Origin: Kitasatospora sp. MAA19 | GTDB lineage: Bacteria; Actinomycetota; Actinomycetes; Streptomycetales; Streptomycetaceae | Direction: 5' to 3' | Assembly: GCF_029894125.1 (NCBI RefSeq) | Contig: NZ_JARXYZ010000049.1 | Span: 1-48,372 of the forward strand | DNA length: 48,372 bases | Part shown: positions 1-6,358 of the stretch, piece by piece | How positions within the stretch are numbered: position 1 is the stretch's first letter | Layout: each line of letters begins with the position of its first letter | Position numbers and translations under genes: made by a program | The notes under the pieces: model-generated | The model's input: the letters and a program-made list of their open reading frames with translations, nothing else | What the model was told of the DNA's origin: nothing | Databases searched by the model: none

Positions 1-94
1 CTGTCCGCTGCCTAATCCGACGGGCTTGGACCCTCTACCGCTGGGACACCCGGCCTCGAAGCCCCCGCATCCGATGACCTACTGGCGGACGCCC

Positions 95-305
95 TTAGTG
101 CTGTTGGGCGGCTTCGCCGAGCATACTGTCCGAAGGCGGATTCTGACTGGGCGTTTCGGCCCTGGCTTGATGGCTTAGGTTCCGCGCCAGGTCGGGGGTG
201 CTCTCGCCGGTGAGTCGACGGGTCATAAGGTTGATCATCACGACGTGGATCACGGCTTCAGAGCGGGCGGGGAGGGCTTCGTAGTCACGGGCCAGGCGGC
301 TTTCT
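95..305 (-). pseudogene. IS5-type transposase, C-terminal remnant
   Basis: The minus frame reads SRLARDYEALPARSEAVIH and then MINLMTRRLTGES. This matches the conserved tail of IS5-family DDE transposases common in Streptomyces (RRLxRDYExxPxRSE...MxxLMxRRLTGE). The catalytic N-terminal two thirds are missing. Upstream of about 305 the frame loses similarity and soon meets a stop. The reading frame closes at a TAA at 97-95 after a non-homologous tail. This is a dead insertion sequence fragment. No terminal inverted repeats or target duplication could be recognised. Confidence 0.75.
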
Positions 306-347
306 GAACCTCCGGGTGGCGTCAGCTCGGTATTGTCGCCTCCTGGG

Positions 348-632
348 TCAGGGCGCCAGGTGACGGTACTCGATGCCCCAATTGGCTATGGCGACCAGCG
401 CTTCGTCCAGGCTGGCACGGTGGCCGATCAGTTCCCCCTGGCCGCCGAGTCGGATGCTCATGTTGCGAACGAAAACACTCCAGGAACCGGGCCAATCCTT
501 GATCGCCCAGCCGATGGCGGTCATGCCTTCGTCGTAGTCGGGGTGCCATAGGAACGTTGCGTCGCCCTCGACCGTGGTTGTGTAGCCCTGTTGTGCCAGT
601 TTATTCCGTGCGTTCCGTCCGAAGAGCGCCAC
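348..632 (-). CDS. hypothetical protein, 94 aa
   Basis: The frame opens with GTG (MALFGRNARNKLAQQ) behind a G-rich ribosome-binding stretch (GGGGGA). The product is small and soluble. It is rich in W, Y and acidic residues (ATFLWHPDYDEGMTAIGW, WGIEYRHLAP), with no signal peptide or membrane segment. Composition and third-base GC look like real coding sequence. I do not recognise the family. It lies between an IS remnant and a truncated integrase, so it may be cargo left from an earlier insertion. Confidence 0.6.
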   Translation of the reverse strand: MALFGRNARNKLAQQGYTTTVEGDATFLWHPDYDEGMTAIGWAIKDWPGSWSVFVRNMSIRLGGQGELIGHRASLDEALVAIANWGIEYRHLAP

Positions 633-791
633 GTGTCCCCCTGTGTTGATGGAACGTCAAGTTCTAGGTGATGCTAGATACTCTCGCCTATTACAGGAAG
701 GGTCCCTGGGCCGAAGGCCGGGCTCCCGGGGCGGGGCAAGGGACGGCGGGCGCCAGGGTGCCCACTGTTCAGGGTTCGAGTTCGGTTACGG

Positions 792-905
792 TCACCGACC
801 GGTCTCCGCCGTGCCGGTGTCGAGCCCGGCGATCTGTGCGGCGAGCTCGCGCTGCCGTCGGGCACGGGCGTGGTGGTCGTCGGCGATGGCGGGCTCCAGC
901 TTCAT
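792..905 (-). CDS. possible small ORF, 37 aa
   Basis: An ATG-started frame of 37 codons begins MKLEPAIADDHHARARRQ and ends TGTAETGR. Third positions are almost all G or C, as in real Streptomyces genes, and the sequence would form a charged amphipathic helix. The upstream ribosome-binding site is weak. It lies directly downstream of the truncated integrase on the same strand, so it may be a remnant of the lost integrase region or of a neighbouring gene. The rest of 633-984 shows nothing recognisable. Confidence 0.25.
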   Translation of the reverse strand: MKLEPAIADDHHARARRQRELAAQIAGLDTGTAETGR

Positions 906-984
906 GGCGCGTCGTCCCTGCCCGCCAGCTCGTCGACAGCGGGCGTGTCGTCTAATGCGTGGTAGACGGATCTCGGGCGCGCAC

Positions 985-1554
985 CTACCGTGCAGGTATG
1001 CCTTGGACGTCCGCCGGCGAAAGCTCCGGGACCTCAACCATCGAGCCGTCCCTCGTACGCACTGCACGCAGACGAACCGGATTCACCGCGATGTGTCCCC
1101 GCGCTGTTGCCCAGTCGTAGAGCATGCGCAGGGCCGCGAGCTCCCGCCCCCACTTCGCTCCGCCGATCGGTGCGTCGTTGGCCTCGGCACGAAGCCGCCA
1201 GTCCTCCCAATCCTCCAGATCCTCCGCCGCGGCGCGGTCCCAGGTCAGGCCCGACCTCCACAAGAACGTGAAGAACAAGCGGTAGTCCAGCGCGTACGAC
1301 TCCTGCGTACCAGGTGCCTTCCCAACGAACGGTGGCCGCCGGAAGAATTCGCTCAATCGAGCATCGACACGGCCGTCCGGAGACACCAGGATCGGCTGCC
1401 TGAGCCGGACTCCCAACCGTCGCTCACGCTCTTCCAGATCACCCCAACCGATGGGCGGCAGAACCGCGGACCCGCTGCCCCGGTCGGTCCAGAACAACTG
1501 CCACTCGTCGACCACAAGCACGCTCCGCGATTGCAACACAACCTGCAGTAACAC
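985..1554 (-). pseudogene. tyrosine site-specific integrase, N-terminal half only
   Basis: The 189-codon frame starts at GTG (LLQVVLQSRSVLVVDEWQLFW). Residues about 75-165 resemble the SAM-like core-binding domain of phage-type integrases: GTQESYALDYRLFFTFLWRS, then ELAALRMLYDWATARGHI and NPV. Actinobacterial integrases of this type are normally about 350-400 aa, with an R-H-R-Y catalytic domain at the C-terminus. Here the frame stops soon after the core-binding domain (DVQGIPAR, stop at 985), so all catalytic residues are missing. The gene should be inactive for recombination. Codon 2 is a rare TTA. The start could be one of several nearby GTG codons. Confidence 0.7.
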
Positions 1555-2363
1555 GGGGAACGTACACGGAAATCGCCGGACCCTGACCCTGCATCAGCAC
1601 GACCCCAGATGGTCGGGCCCCCAGATGAGGAGCCCGGCCGTCGGCGTACCCGGCAACTGCCAGCCAGGCCCAGTCCTCCCCTTCGCTCTTCCCCACTCCG
1701 CAACGCGCGCGGCCTGCCCTGCCGACCGGGCCGGGAACGGGCGGCAACCACAACACCGTTGCGGACGGCAGCCGCCCAGGTGGCTGGGCGCGGCGTGCTC
1801 CGCCCCCGCACCCTGGCCAGCGCCTTGGATGCGCTGGACCATCCCCCGGTCGAGGCCTGCAGCGCCGGCTCCGTCACCGGGGCCGTAGCTGGCCCCGCCC
1901 CCCCCGGAAATAGTGGCTGCTGCCCGTGTACGGTGCGCAACCTGCTGATCCGGCCTGCACCGAGTACTGCAACCTGCCCACTTCCGAGCGGTTTCCGACG
2001 TCACCACCTGCCGACGAAGACCTTGCTGCCCACCTTCACGACCTGGGAGCGCTAGCCGGGACCGCCCGGTGGCCCGCACCCGGCTGGCGGGGCGCAGCAC
2101 CAGCAGCGGCAGGGGCGGGCACCAGCCGCTGGACTTCGTAGGCATGGAAAGGGCCCCAGGGGCCCGGGTCCGGCGGCAGCCGGACTTCCATGACTGGCGC
2201 AGTGACCCCAGCCTGCCCCGGCCAGCAGGCCAACCTCGGTGCCCGGCCTGGACGGCGGCAGCGGCACGGACGGTCAGCCCGCCGGAGGCTCGACGGCTGG
2301 GGACAGTGCGGCGGCTAGTTCTGGAGTTAAGAGGGGTAACGCGCTGACCTGCGGAAACGCGGT
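1555..2363. other. gene-free region upstream of the rep genes (candidate origin side)
   Basis: This stretch has no frame with credible protein composition on either strand; the open frames are Arg/Pro/Gly-rich antisense artefacts. It precedes the inverted repeat at 2364-2426 and the tandem Rep-like genes, so part of it may belong to a replication origin. I see no DnaA-box cluster or clear AT-rich segment, so the origin idea rests on position only. Confidence 0.35.
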
Positions 2364-2426
2364 GCGAATGTGGGGTTACAACCCCCAGTTGCCAGCGAGT
2401 AACGTGGGTTGTAACCCCACATTCGC
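2364..2426. repeat. perfect 21-bp inverted repeat with 21-bp spacer
   Basis: Positions 2364-2384 (beginning GCGAATGTGGGGTTACAACC) are exactly reverse-complementary to 2406-2426, with a spacer of 21 bp. Each arm contains the core GGGTTGTAACCCCAC. A third copy of that core, with one mismatch, lies at 2447-2461. Such ordered cores just upstream of replication-initiator-like genes suggest binding sites for the Rep proteins, for replication, autoregulation or both. Confidence 0.65.
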
Positions 2427-2443
2427 TGGGCCGACGCGCCGAC

Positions 2444-2478
2444 TGCGGGTTGTAGCCCCACAAAAGTTATGCCCTGAG
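2444..2478. repeat. left copy of the direct repeat bracketing the rep genes
   Basis: The segment TGCGGGTTGTAG...AAAGTTAT at 2444-2470 aligns without gaps to 3538-3564 beyond the second rep gene, with 21 of 27 positions identical. Both copies are followed by a CCCTG-containing segment. The repeat includes the GGGTTG core of the neighbouring inverted repeat. It could be an autoregulatory or origin site, or the scar of a duplication. Confidence 0.5.
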
Positions 2479-2601
2479 ATAACATTTGGTGGTGATCAGT
2501 GCATCGAAGGGCGGCCGTGTGGTCCGCCTCCCCGCCTCCCCGCCTCGCGGCCCGGCCAGCCTGCCGCGCCGCCCCCCGCTGAGCCAGCGGGCGCGCACAA
2601 C

Positions 2602-3093
2602 GTGGTCGCCATCCGGCTCCAGCCGGGTGAGACGGTCGCCATCAACCCGCCCCCTGAGCCCGAACCGGCCAGCGGCAAGCGGGAGGACTTCGACTTCCTC
2701 GGCCACACCTTCTACATGGCGTCGAAGGAACTTTCCGCGAAGCTGCCGTTCATCGGTCTGACCGCCACCGAGTACGACGTCTGGCACACCATGCTCGGCG
2801 CCCAGCTCAAGGGCGGCATCGTGCCGATCACCGTCATCAAGCTCGGCGAGCGACTCGGTATCGGCCGCAAGGAAGCGGGCGAGGCCCTGGCCCGTTTCCT
2901 TGACATGGGCTTCATGTGGTTGGAGCGGCGAGGCCGCTACCGGATCAACCCGCGCATCGCCTTCTGGGGATCCAGCGCCGAGCAGCAGCGCGCCCTGGCC
3001 CTGATGCCGGATTCCATCCCCGAGATCCGCCTGCCCGAGGGCGAGGTCCGCCCGCCCCGCCGCACCCGCCGACCGAAGCTGGAGTCGCTGTGA
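2602..3093 (+). CDS. winged-helix replication-initiator-like protein 1
   Basis: The core (from LTATEYDVWHTMLG to RYRINPRIAFWG) has the layout of a winged-helix DNA-binding domain: a helix pair, a recognition helix (LGERLGIGRKEAGEALAR) and a wing ending RGRYRINPRI. The same plan occurs in plasmid replication initiators of the RepL type and in MarR-like proteins. The next gene is a clear paralogue sharing YDVWHT and YRINPRIAF. The exact start is uncertain: GTG 2602 is the first usable codon that covers the alignable region, but no good ribosome-binding site precedes it; ATG 2716 would cut into the shared region. The stop overlaps the next start (TGATG), implying translational coupling. Tandem paralogues next to ordered repeats fit a replication locus, perhaps like repL1/repL2 of large linear Streptomyces plasmids; that link is inference. 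Confidence 0.65.
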   Translation: MVAIRLQPGETVAINPPPEPEPASGKREDFDFLGHTFYMASKELSAKLPFIGLTATEYDVWHTMLGAQLKGGIVPITVIKLGERLGIGRKEAGEALARFLDMGFMWLERRGRYRINPRIAFWGSSAEQQRALALMPDSIPEIRLPEGEVRPPRRTRRPKLESL

Positions 3094-3530
3094 TGACCGC
3101 CGCCGACCATGACCCGGGCACGGAAACCTTCCTGACCGCTGAAGGCAGCGTTTTCACCGCGCAGGACCTCTCCCGGGCCCTGCCGCTGTACCGGCTCACC
3201 ACCCTGCAGTACGACGTCTGGCACACGGTGCTGGGTGAGATGACCGACGGCGGCTTCGTCACCCTCACCCTCGACGATATCGCCGAGCGGCTGGCCACCA
3301 GCAAGAGCAACATCTCACCGGCTCTCAACCGGCTTGCCGAGCTCGGCCTGCTCTGGCGGATCTCCAACGGGCTGTACCGGATCAACCCGCGGATCGCCTT
3401 CAAGGGCTCGCAGGAGGAGTGGACCGAGGCGCTGGAGGAAGTGCCGGCTGACGTCCCCGAGGTTGTCCTTCCCAGCTACCGCCGGCGCCCACCCCGAACC
3501 AACAGGTCCGGGCTGGCCGCCGCCGGCTGA
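3093..3530 (+). CDS. winged-helix replication-initiator-like protein 2
   Basis: This 145-aa paralogue of the preceding gene shares YDVWHTVLGEM, an HTH-like segment (DDIAERLATSKSNISPALNR) and YRINPRIAFKGSQEEW. The ATG lies inside the upstream stop (TGATG at 3091-3095), so translation is probably coupled. The C-terminal tail is basic (YRRRPPRTNRSG). Two similar subunits could form a heterodimer, or one could act as initiator and the other as regulator. A stem-loop terminator (3600-3627) follows. An unrelated MarR-like regulator pair cannot be ruled out. Confidence 0.65.
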   Translation: MTAADHDPGTETFLTAEGSVFTAQDLSRALPLYRLTTLQYDVWHTVLGEMTDGGFVTLTLDDIAERLATSKSNISPALNRLAELGLLWRISNGLYRINPRIAFKGSQEEWTEALEEVPADVPEVVLPSYRRRPPRTNRSGLAAAG

Positions 3531-3537
3531 AGCCGAG

Positions 3538-3571
3538 TGCGGGTTACAGACCCCTGAAAGTTATCCCTGCG
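3538..3571. repeat. right copy of the direct repeat bracketing the rep genes
   Basis: TGCGGGTTACAG...AAAGTTAT matches the copy at 2444-2470 at 21 of 27 positions without gaps. It begins 8 bp after the stop of the second Rep-like gene. Together the two copies frame both paralogues. Confidence 0.5.
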
Positions 3572-3599
3572 CAGAACTTCCAGGCTTGAATGGTCTGTC

Positions 3600-3627
3600 A
3601 GGCCCAGGCATCTGCCCGGGCCTTTTG
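3600..3627 (+). terminator. intrinsic terminator after the rep genes
   Basis: Left arm AGGCCCAGGCA (3600-3610), TC loop, and right arm TGCCCGGGCCT (3613-3623) pair with one mismatch. They are followed by TTTTGCTT. The stem plus T-tract is a good factor-independent terminator for the rep operon. Confidence 0.7.
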
Positions 3628-3655
3628 CTTGGCCCTGCTGGCCAGGTCCCATGCA

Positions 3656-3671
3656 CTACCACCGGTGGTAG
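3656..3671. promoter_or_regulatory. 16-bp palindrome CTACCACCGGTGGTAG
   Basis: This is a perfect dyad (CTACCACC/GGTGGTAG). A near-identical dyad lies at 3785-3800, and a degenerate half-site follows at 4066-4073. Size and symmetry fit an operator for a dimeric HTH repressor, possibly plasmid-encoded. Confidence 0.6.
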
Positions 3672-3757
3672 CACTGGGCGGTTTCACCGGCCTGGACGGA
3701 GCGGTTGGTATAGATCGTGCTCGAGGTGGCCGAGGTGAACCGTCCGGGTCTTTCCTC

Positions 3758-3781
3758 TTTGGCCCTACGGGTAGGGCCAAA
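3758..3781. promoter_or_regulatory. 11-bp inverted repeat, hairpin or operator
   Basis: TTTGGCCCTAC, a GG spacer and GTAGGGCCAAA form a perfect inverted repeat 3 bp before the second 16-bp palindrome. As RNA it would be a stable hairpin ending in A residues, not U, on the plus strand, so it is less likely to be a rightward terminator than a regulatory element. Confidence 0.5.
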
Positions 3782-3784
3782 GCA

Positions 3785-3800
3785 CTATCACCGGTGATAG
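3785..3800. promoter_or_regulatory. 16-bp palindrome CTATCACCGGTGATAG
   Basis: This perfect dyad differs from the one at 3656-3671 by a single base per half-site and lies 45 bp before the ATG of the 72-aa ORF. The two centres are 129 bp apart. The arrangement fits cooperative or looping repression of the small gene. Confidence 0.6.
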
Positions 3801-3844
3801 CGGTCTGGCCTACCTCCACTCGGCTGGGCTGCGAGACTGTGATC

Positions 3845-4063
3845 ATGACCGTTGCCCGTCGCAGCCTCTCGCTGCCCGCCTTCTCCGAGCCCGCTGTCGA
3901 CGCTCCCGTGCCTGCCCAGTCCGGCGGGCGCCGGCTGCTGCCGGTCGAGCAGGGCGCGGCCTTCCGCCAGCCGCCCGGCGAGACCGTGCCCGAACCTGCC
4001 CCGGCCCGCCGCCCGCTCGCCCCCGGAGGCCTCACCTTCTCCGACCCGGACCGCCAGATCTGA
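3845..4063 (+). CDS. hypothetical protein, 72 aa, Pro-rich
   Basis: The ATG start gives MTVARRSLSLPAFSEPAV and the frame ends GGLTFSDPDRQI. The product is proline-rich, basic at the N-terminus and probably unstructured. No membrane segment or domain is recognised. Its main interest is its placement right behind the 3758-3800 palindrome cluster, which suggests tight repression. The ribosome-binding site is weak (GAGACTGTGATC). From 4064 to 4287 I see no further gene. Confidence 0.45.
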   Translation: MTVARRSLSLPAFSEPAVDAPVPAQSGGRRLLPVEQGAAFRQPPGETVPEPAPARRPLAPGGLTFSDPDRQI

Positions 4064-4287
4064 GCGCTACCACCACAGGTAACGCGACTGTCCTCCGGCG
4101 GGTACAAATCCCCGGCCCGCCGACCGCGTCCCGGTAGCCTGCGGACAGGCGCCCGCCGGACCCGGGACGCACACTCACGGGCCATCACCGGCGGGCGCTG
4201 ACCTGCGGCGGTTGAAAAATCGCCCCCCCGTCCAAGGCCCTCCGGAACGGGCGCGAATCTATAAGCCGCCCACTCTGACCTGCGGTT

Positions 4288-4380
4288 CTACCAGCCGTCC
4301 ATCGCCCAGACGTCGCCGCTGATCGCGTAGCGGCGGCAGGCCAGCATCTCCTCGGTGGTGATCCCGATGTCGTCGGCGAC
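4288..4380 (-). pseudogene. short coding remnant
   Basis: The last about 30 codons of this minus frame read ADDIGITTEEMLACRRYAIS then GDVWAMDGW and a stop. They have consistently G/C third bases and protein-like composition, unlike the antisense sequence upstream in the same frame. There is no start codon of its own. It looks like the C-terminal end of a lost gene, or an end piece of the following coiled-coil gene displaced by frameshift. The family is not recognised. Confidence 0.35.
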
Positions 4381-4451
4381 GGGGCGAGGACACCCTCGGC
4401 CTGGCGGTCGACGCCGGATGGCAGGCCCCTGTTGATCGAGGGGGGTGTCGT

Positions 4452-5432
4452 TCAGGTGGTCTGGGCGGGGCGGTTGTCGATGACGATGCGGGTCAGGGGT
4501 CGGTCGTCGGGGTGGGTGGCGGTGAGGGCGAAGTCGGTGCGGCGGATCGCGCTGGAGAGGTCGATGTAGTAGGCCAGGGCCATGGCGCTGACCTGGATGT
4601 TCTTGTTCGGGCTGGTGCTGGCGTTCCAGTAGGTGGTGAACAGGGCGTTGACGGCGGCCATGAGGCTGGGGCCGGACAGCCGGACGGTCGTCATGTCGTC
4701 CTTGCCGTCGGTGTTGGCGGCGGGCGGCAGCTGGAAGTGCTCGGCGGTGGCGGAGCACGAGGCGATGAACTGCCAGGCGTGGGGGTGGCAGACCAGCTCG
4801 GCGGTGCTGATGCGCGCGGCGGTCTTCAGCGTGTCGAACAGCGCGGCCTCCAGTGAGGCGCGCAGTTCTTGTGTCGTCGGGACCGTCCCGGCCGGGGCCG
4901 TCGGTGCGGGGGCTGGCTGGTGTGCGGTCACCGTGTTGCCGGTGACCGTGGTCAGCTCGGTCAGCATGTCGGTGGCGGCCTGCTCGGAGGTCTCGGGGTT
5001 CGGGTCGTTCTGGTCGGACACGGCGGTCTCCTCGACGTACTGGGCGGCTGGGGCGTCGGTGCTGGGGCTGGCGGCGGCAGAGGGCTCGGTGGTTGGAACG
5101 TCCTCGGCTTCGACGGCCGCGGCTGCTGTCGGCGGCTGCGCTTCCTGCTGGGCGGTCCTCAGCTCGTCGAGTTCGCTCTTCCAGGCGGCCTGCGCCCGCT
5201 CCAGCTCCCGGCGCAAGTCGTCGATCTCCTGCCGGGCTTGGGCGAGTTCACGCTGGTCACGGCCAAGAGCGCTGCGGACGTCCGCGCGGATGCCGTTCAG
5301 TCCCTGGCTGATCGCCTCGGTCACCCCGGTGGCCAGCGTCTGGTGGCCTGCCTGGATGTTCTGCAGTTCCTTCAGTACAGCGGGGGCGGTCTCGGTGCGC
5401 AGGAGCGCCAACTGGTCGGCGGTTCTCGTCAA
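4452..5432 (-). CDS. coiled-coil protein, 326 aa
   Basis: The start is chosen as TTG 5432 because GGGAGGG lies 6 bases upstream; the frame itself is open further. Residues about 40-110 form a strongly charged heptad region (RDQRELAQARQEIDDLRREL) typical of a coiled coil. A Pro/Thr/Ala/Glu linker follows, then a compact C-terminal domain (VCHPHAWQFIASCSATAEHF, later LAYYIDLSSAIRRTDFALT). There are no membrane segments. It is transcribed with the Tad operon direction, 174 bp after it, so it may have its own promoter. The layout resembles plasmid KfrA-like or structural accessory proteins, but I recognise no family. Confidence 0.6.
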   Translation of the reverse strand: MTRTADQLALLRTETAPAVLKELQNIQAGHQTLATGVTEAISQGLNGIRADVRSALGRDQRELAQARQEIDDLRRELERAQAAWKSELDELRTAQQEAQPPTAAAAVEAEDVPTTEPSAAASPSTDAPAAQYVEETAVSDQNDPNPETSEQAATDMLTELTTVTGNTVTAHQPAPAPTAPAGTVPTTQELRASLEAALFDTLKTAARISTAELVCHPHAWQFIASCSATAEHFQLPPAANTDGKDDMTTVRLSGPSLMAAVNALFTTYWNASTSPNKNIQVSAMALAYYIDLSSAIRRTDFALTATHPDDRPLTRIVIDNRPAQTT

Positions 5433-5606
5433 TGGGCCCTCCCGGTGACAGGGCACGGCGGTGGCCGTGCCGGGTCCAGGGTGGCGGGAGCTGCCTCGGC
5501 CGGAGGCCCTGTCCCGGGGTGCTGTCCCGATTCGAACGATCACTGTCCGGAATCTCGTCGTCACATTGTTCGACCGGTGTGTCCGGGGCCGCTCATTGCC
5601 GGAAAC

Positions 5607-6341
5607 TCAGGACATGGTGGTGGAGACGGCCAGGGCGCCGACGATCAGTGCGGGCCCGAAGGCGATCCGGCCCCGTGTCGCGGATCTGTCGGTCGCCAGG
5701 AGGACGGCGGCGTGGGCGGCGCCGAGTGTGAAGCCCGCCGTCAGGCCCCAGAACAGGGCGGTCCAGCTGTGCCAGCCGAGGACGGCGGCCAGTGCTGGGG
5801 CGAGTTTCAGGTCGCCCATGCTGAGCCCTCCGGCGATAAGGGAAATGAAGAAGGCGGCGCCGACCACGGCGGCCGCTTCGGCCGCGCGCAGCAGGGAGCC
5901 GGTGGTGGCGCTGGTGGTGGCGGCTGTGAGGAGCAGTGCGACTCCGGTGGCCGCTGCCGCGGTGAGGTGGTCGGGGAGGCGTCGTACGGAGGCGTCGGTG
6001 ATGACCAGCACCGCGCCGATGACCGTCAGCCAGAGCTGGGCGGTCGTCACCCACACTTCGGTCCCGGTTGTGAGGACGGCGGCAACACCGAGCCCGGCCA
6101 GGGCCTCGGGGAGCAGTGGGGGTGGTCCGATGCGGTTGGCGCAGTGGGGGCAGCGTCGGGTGAGGCTGATGGCGTAGAGGTGGTGGGGGCGGGTGGCGGT
6201 CAGGGGGTGGTCGCAGGTGGGGCAGGTGTGGCGGGGGAGGGGGTGGCCGGTGGGGGCGGTGTAGTGGAAGGCGAGGGGGCGGACGAGCAGGGCGCCGGTG
6301 AGGAGGCCTGCGGCGGTGGCGGCGGGGAGCGGGATGGGCAT
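5607..6341 (-). CDS. prepilin peptidase (A24 aspartic peptidase)
   Basis: The 244-aa polytopic membrane protein starts MPIPLPAATAAGLLTG. Near the N-terminus it has paired cysteines (CPTCDHPL ... CPHC) like the zinc/methylation domain of PilD-type enzymes. The two expected catalytic aspartates are seen in VLVITDASVRRLPD and in the GDLK motif (SMGDLKLAPALAAVLGW). A24 peptidases cut the leader of type IV and Flp prepilins. It is the last gene of the Tad operon, 17 bp after the LysM-BTAD gene, and probably processes the Flp-like prepilin and TadE-type pseudopilins encoded upstream. Confidence 0.88.
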   Translation of the reverse strand: MPIPLPAATAAGLLTGALLVRPLAFHYTAPTGHPLPRHTCPTCDHPLTATRPHHLYAISLTRRCPHCANRIGPPPLLPEALAGLGVAAVLTTGTEVWVTTAQLWLTVIGAVLVITDASVRRLPDHLTAAAATGVALLLTAATTSATTGSLLRAAEAAAVVGAAFFISLIAGGLSMGDLKLAPALAAVLGWHSWTALFWGLTAGFTLGAAHAAVLLATDRSATRGRIAFGPALIVGALAVSTTMS

Positions 6342-6358
6342 GTCTCGGTGTCTCGTGG

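Noticed and set aside
1..94. Left edge as a second telomere
   Set aside because: No GCA-loop palindromes or hairpin array; the sequence looks internal.
1594..2463. Minus-strand frame before the rep genes
   Set aside because: Arg/Gly-rich with no domain, and it runs through the inverted repeats; judged non-coding.
4090..4125. T-arm-like sequence GGTACAAATCCCC
   Set aside because: No matching acceptor, D or anticodon stems were found upstream, so it is not called a tRNA or attachment site.
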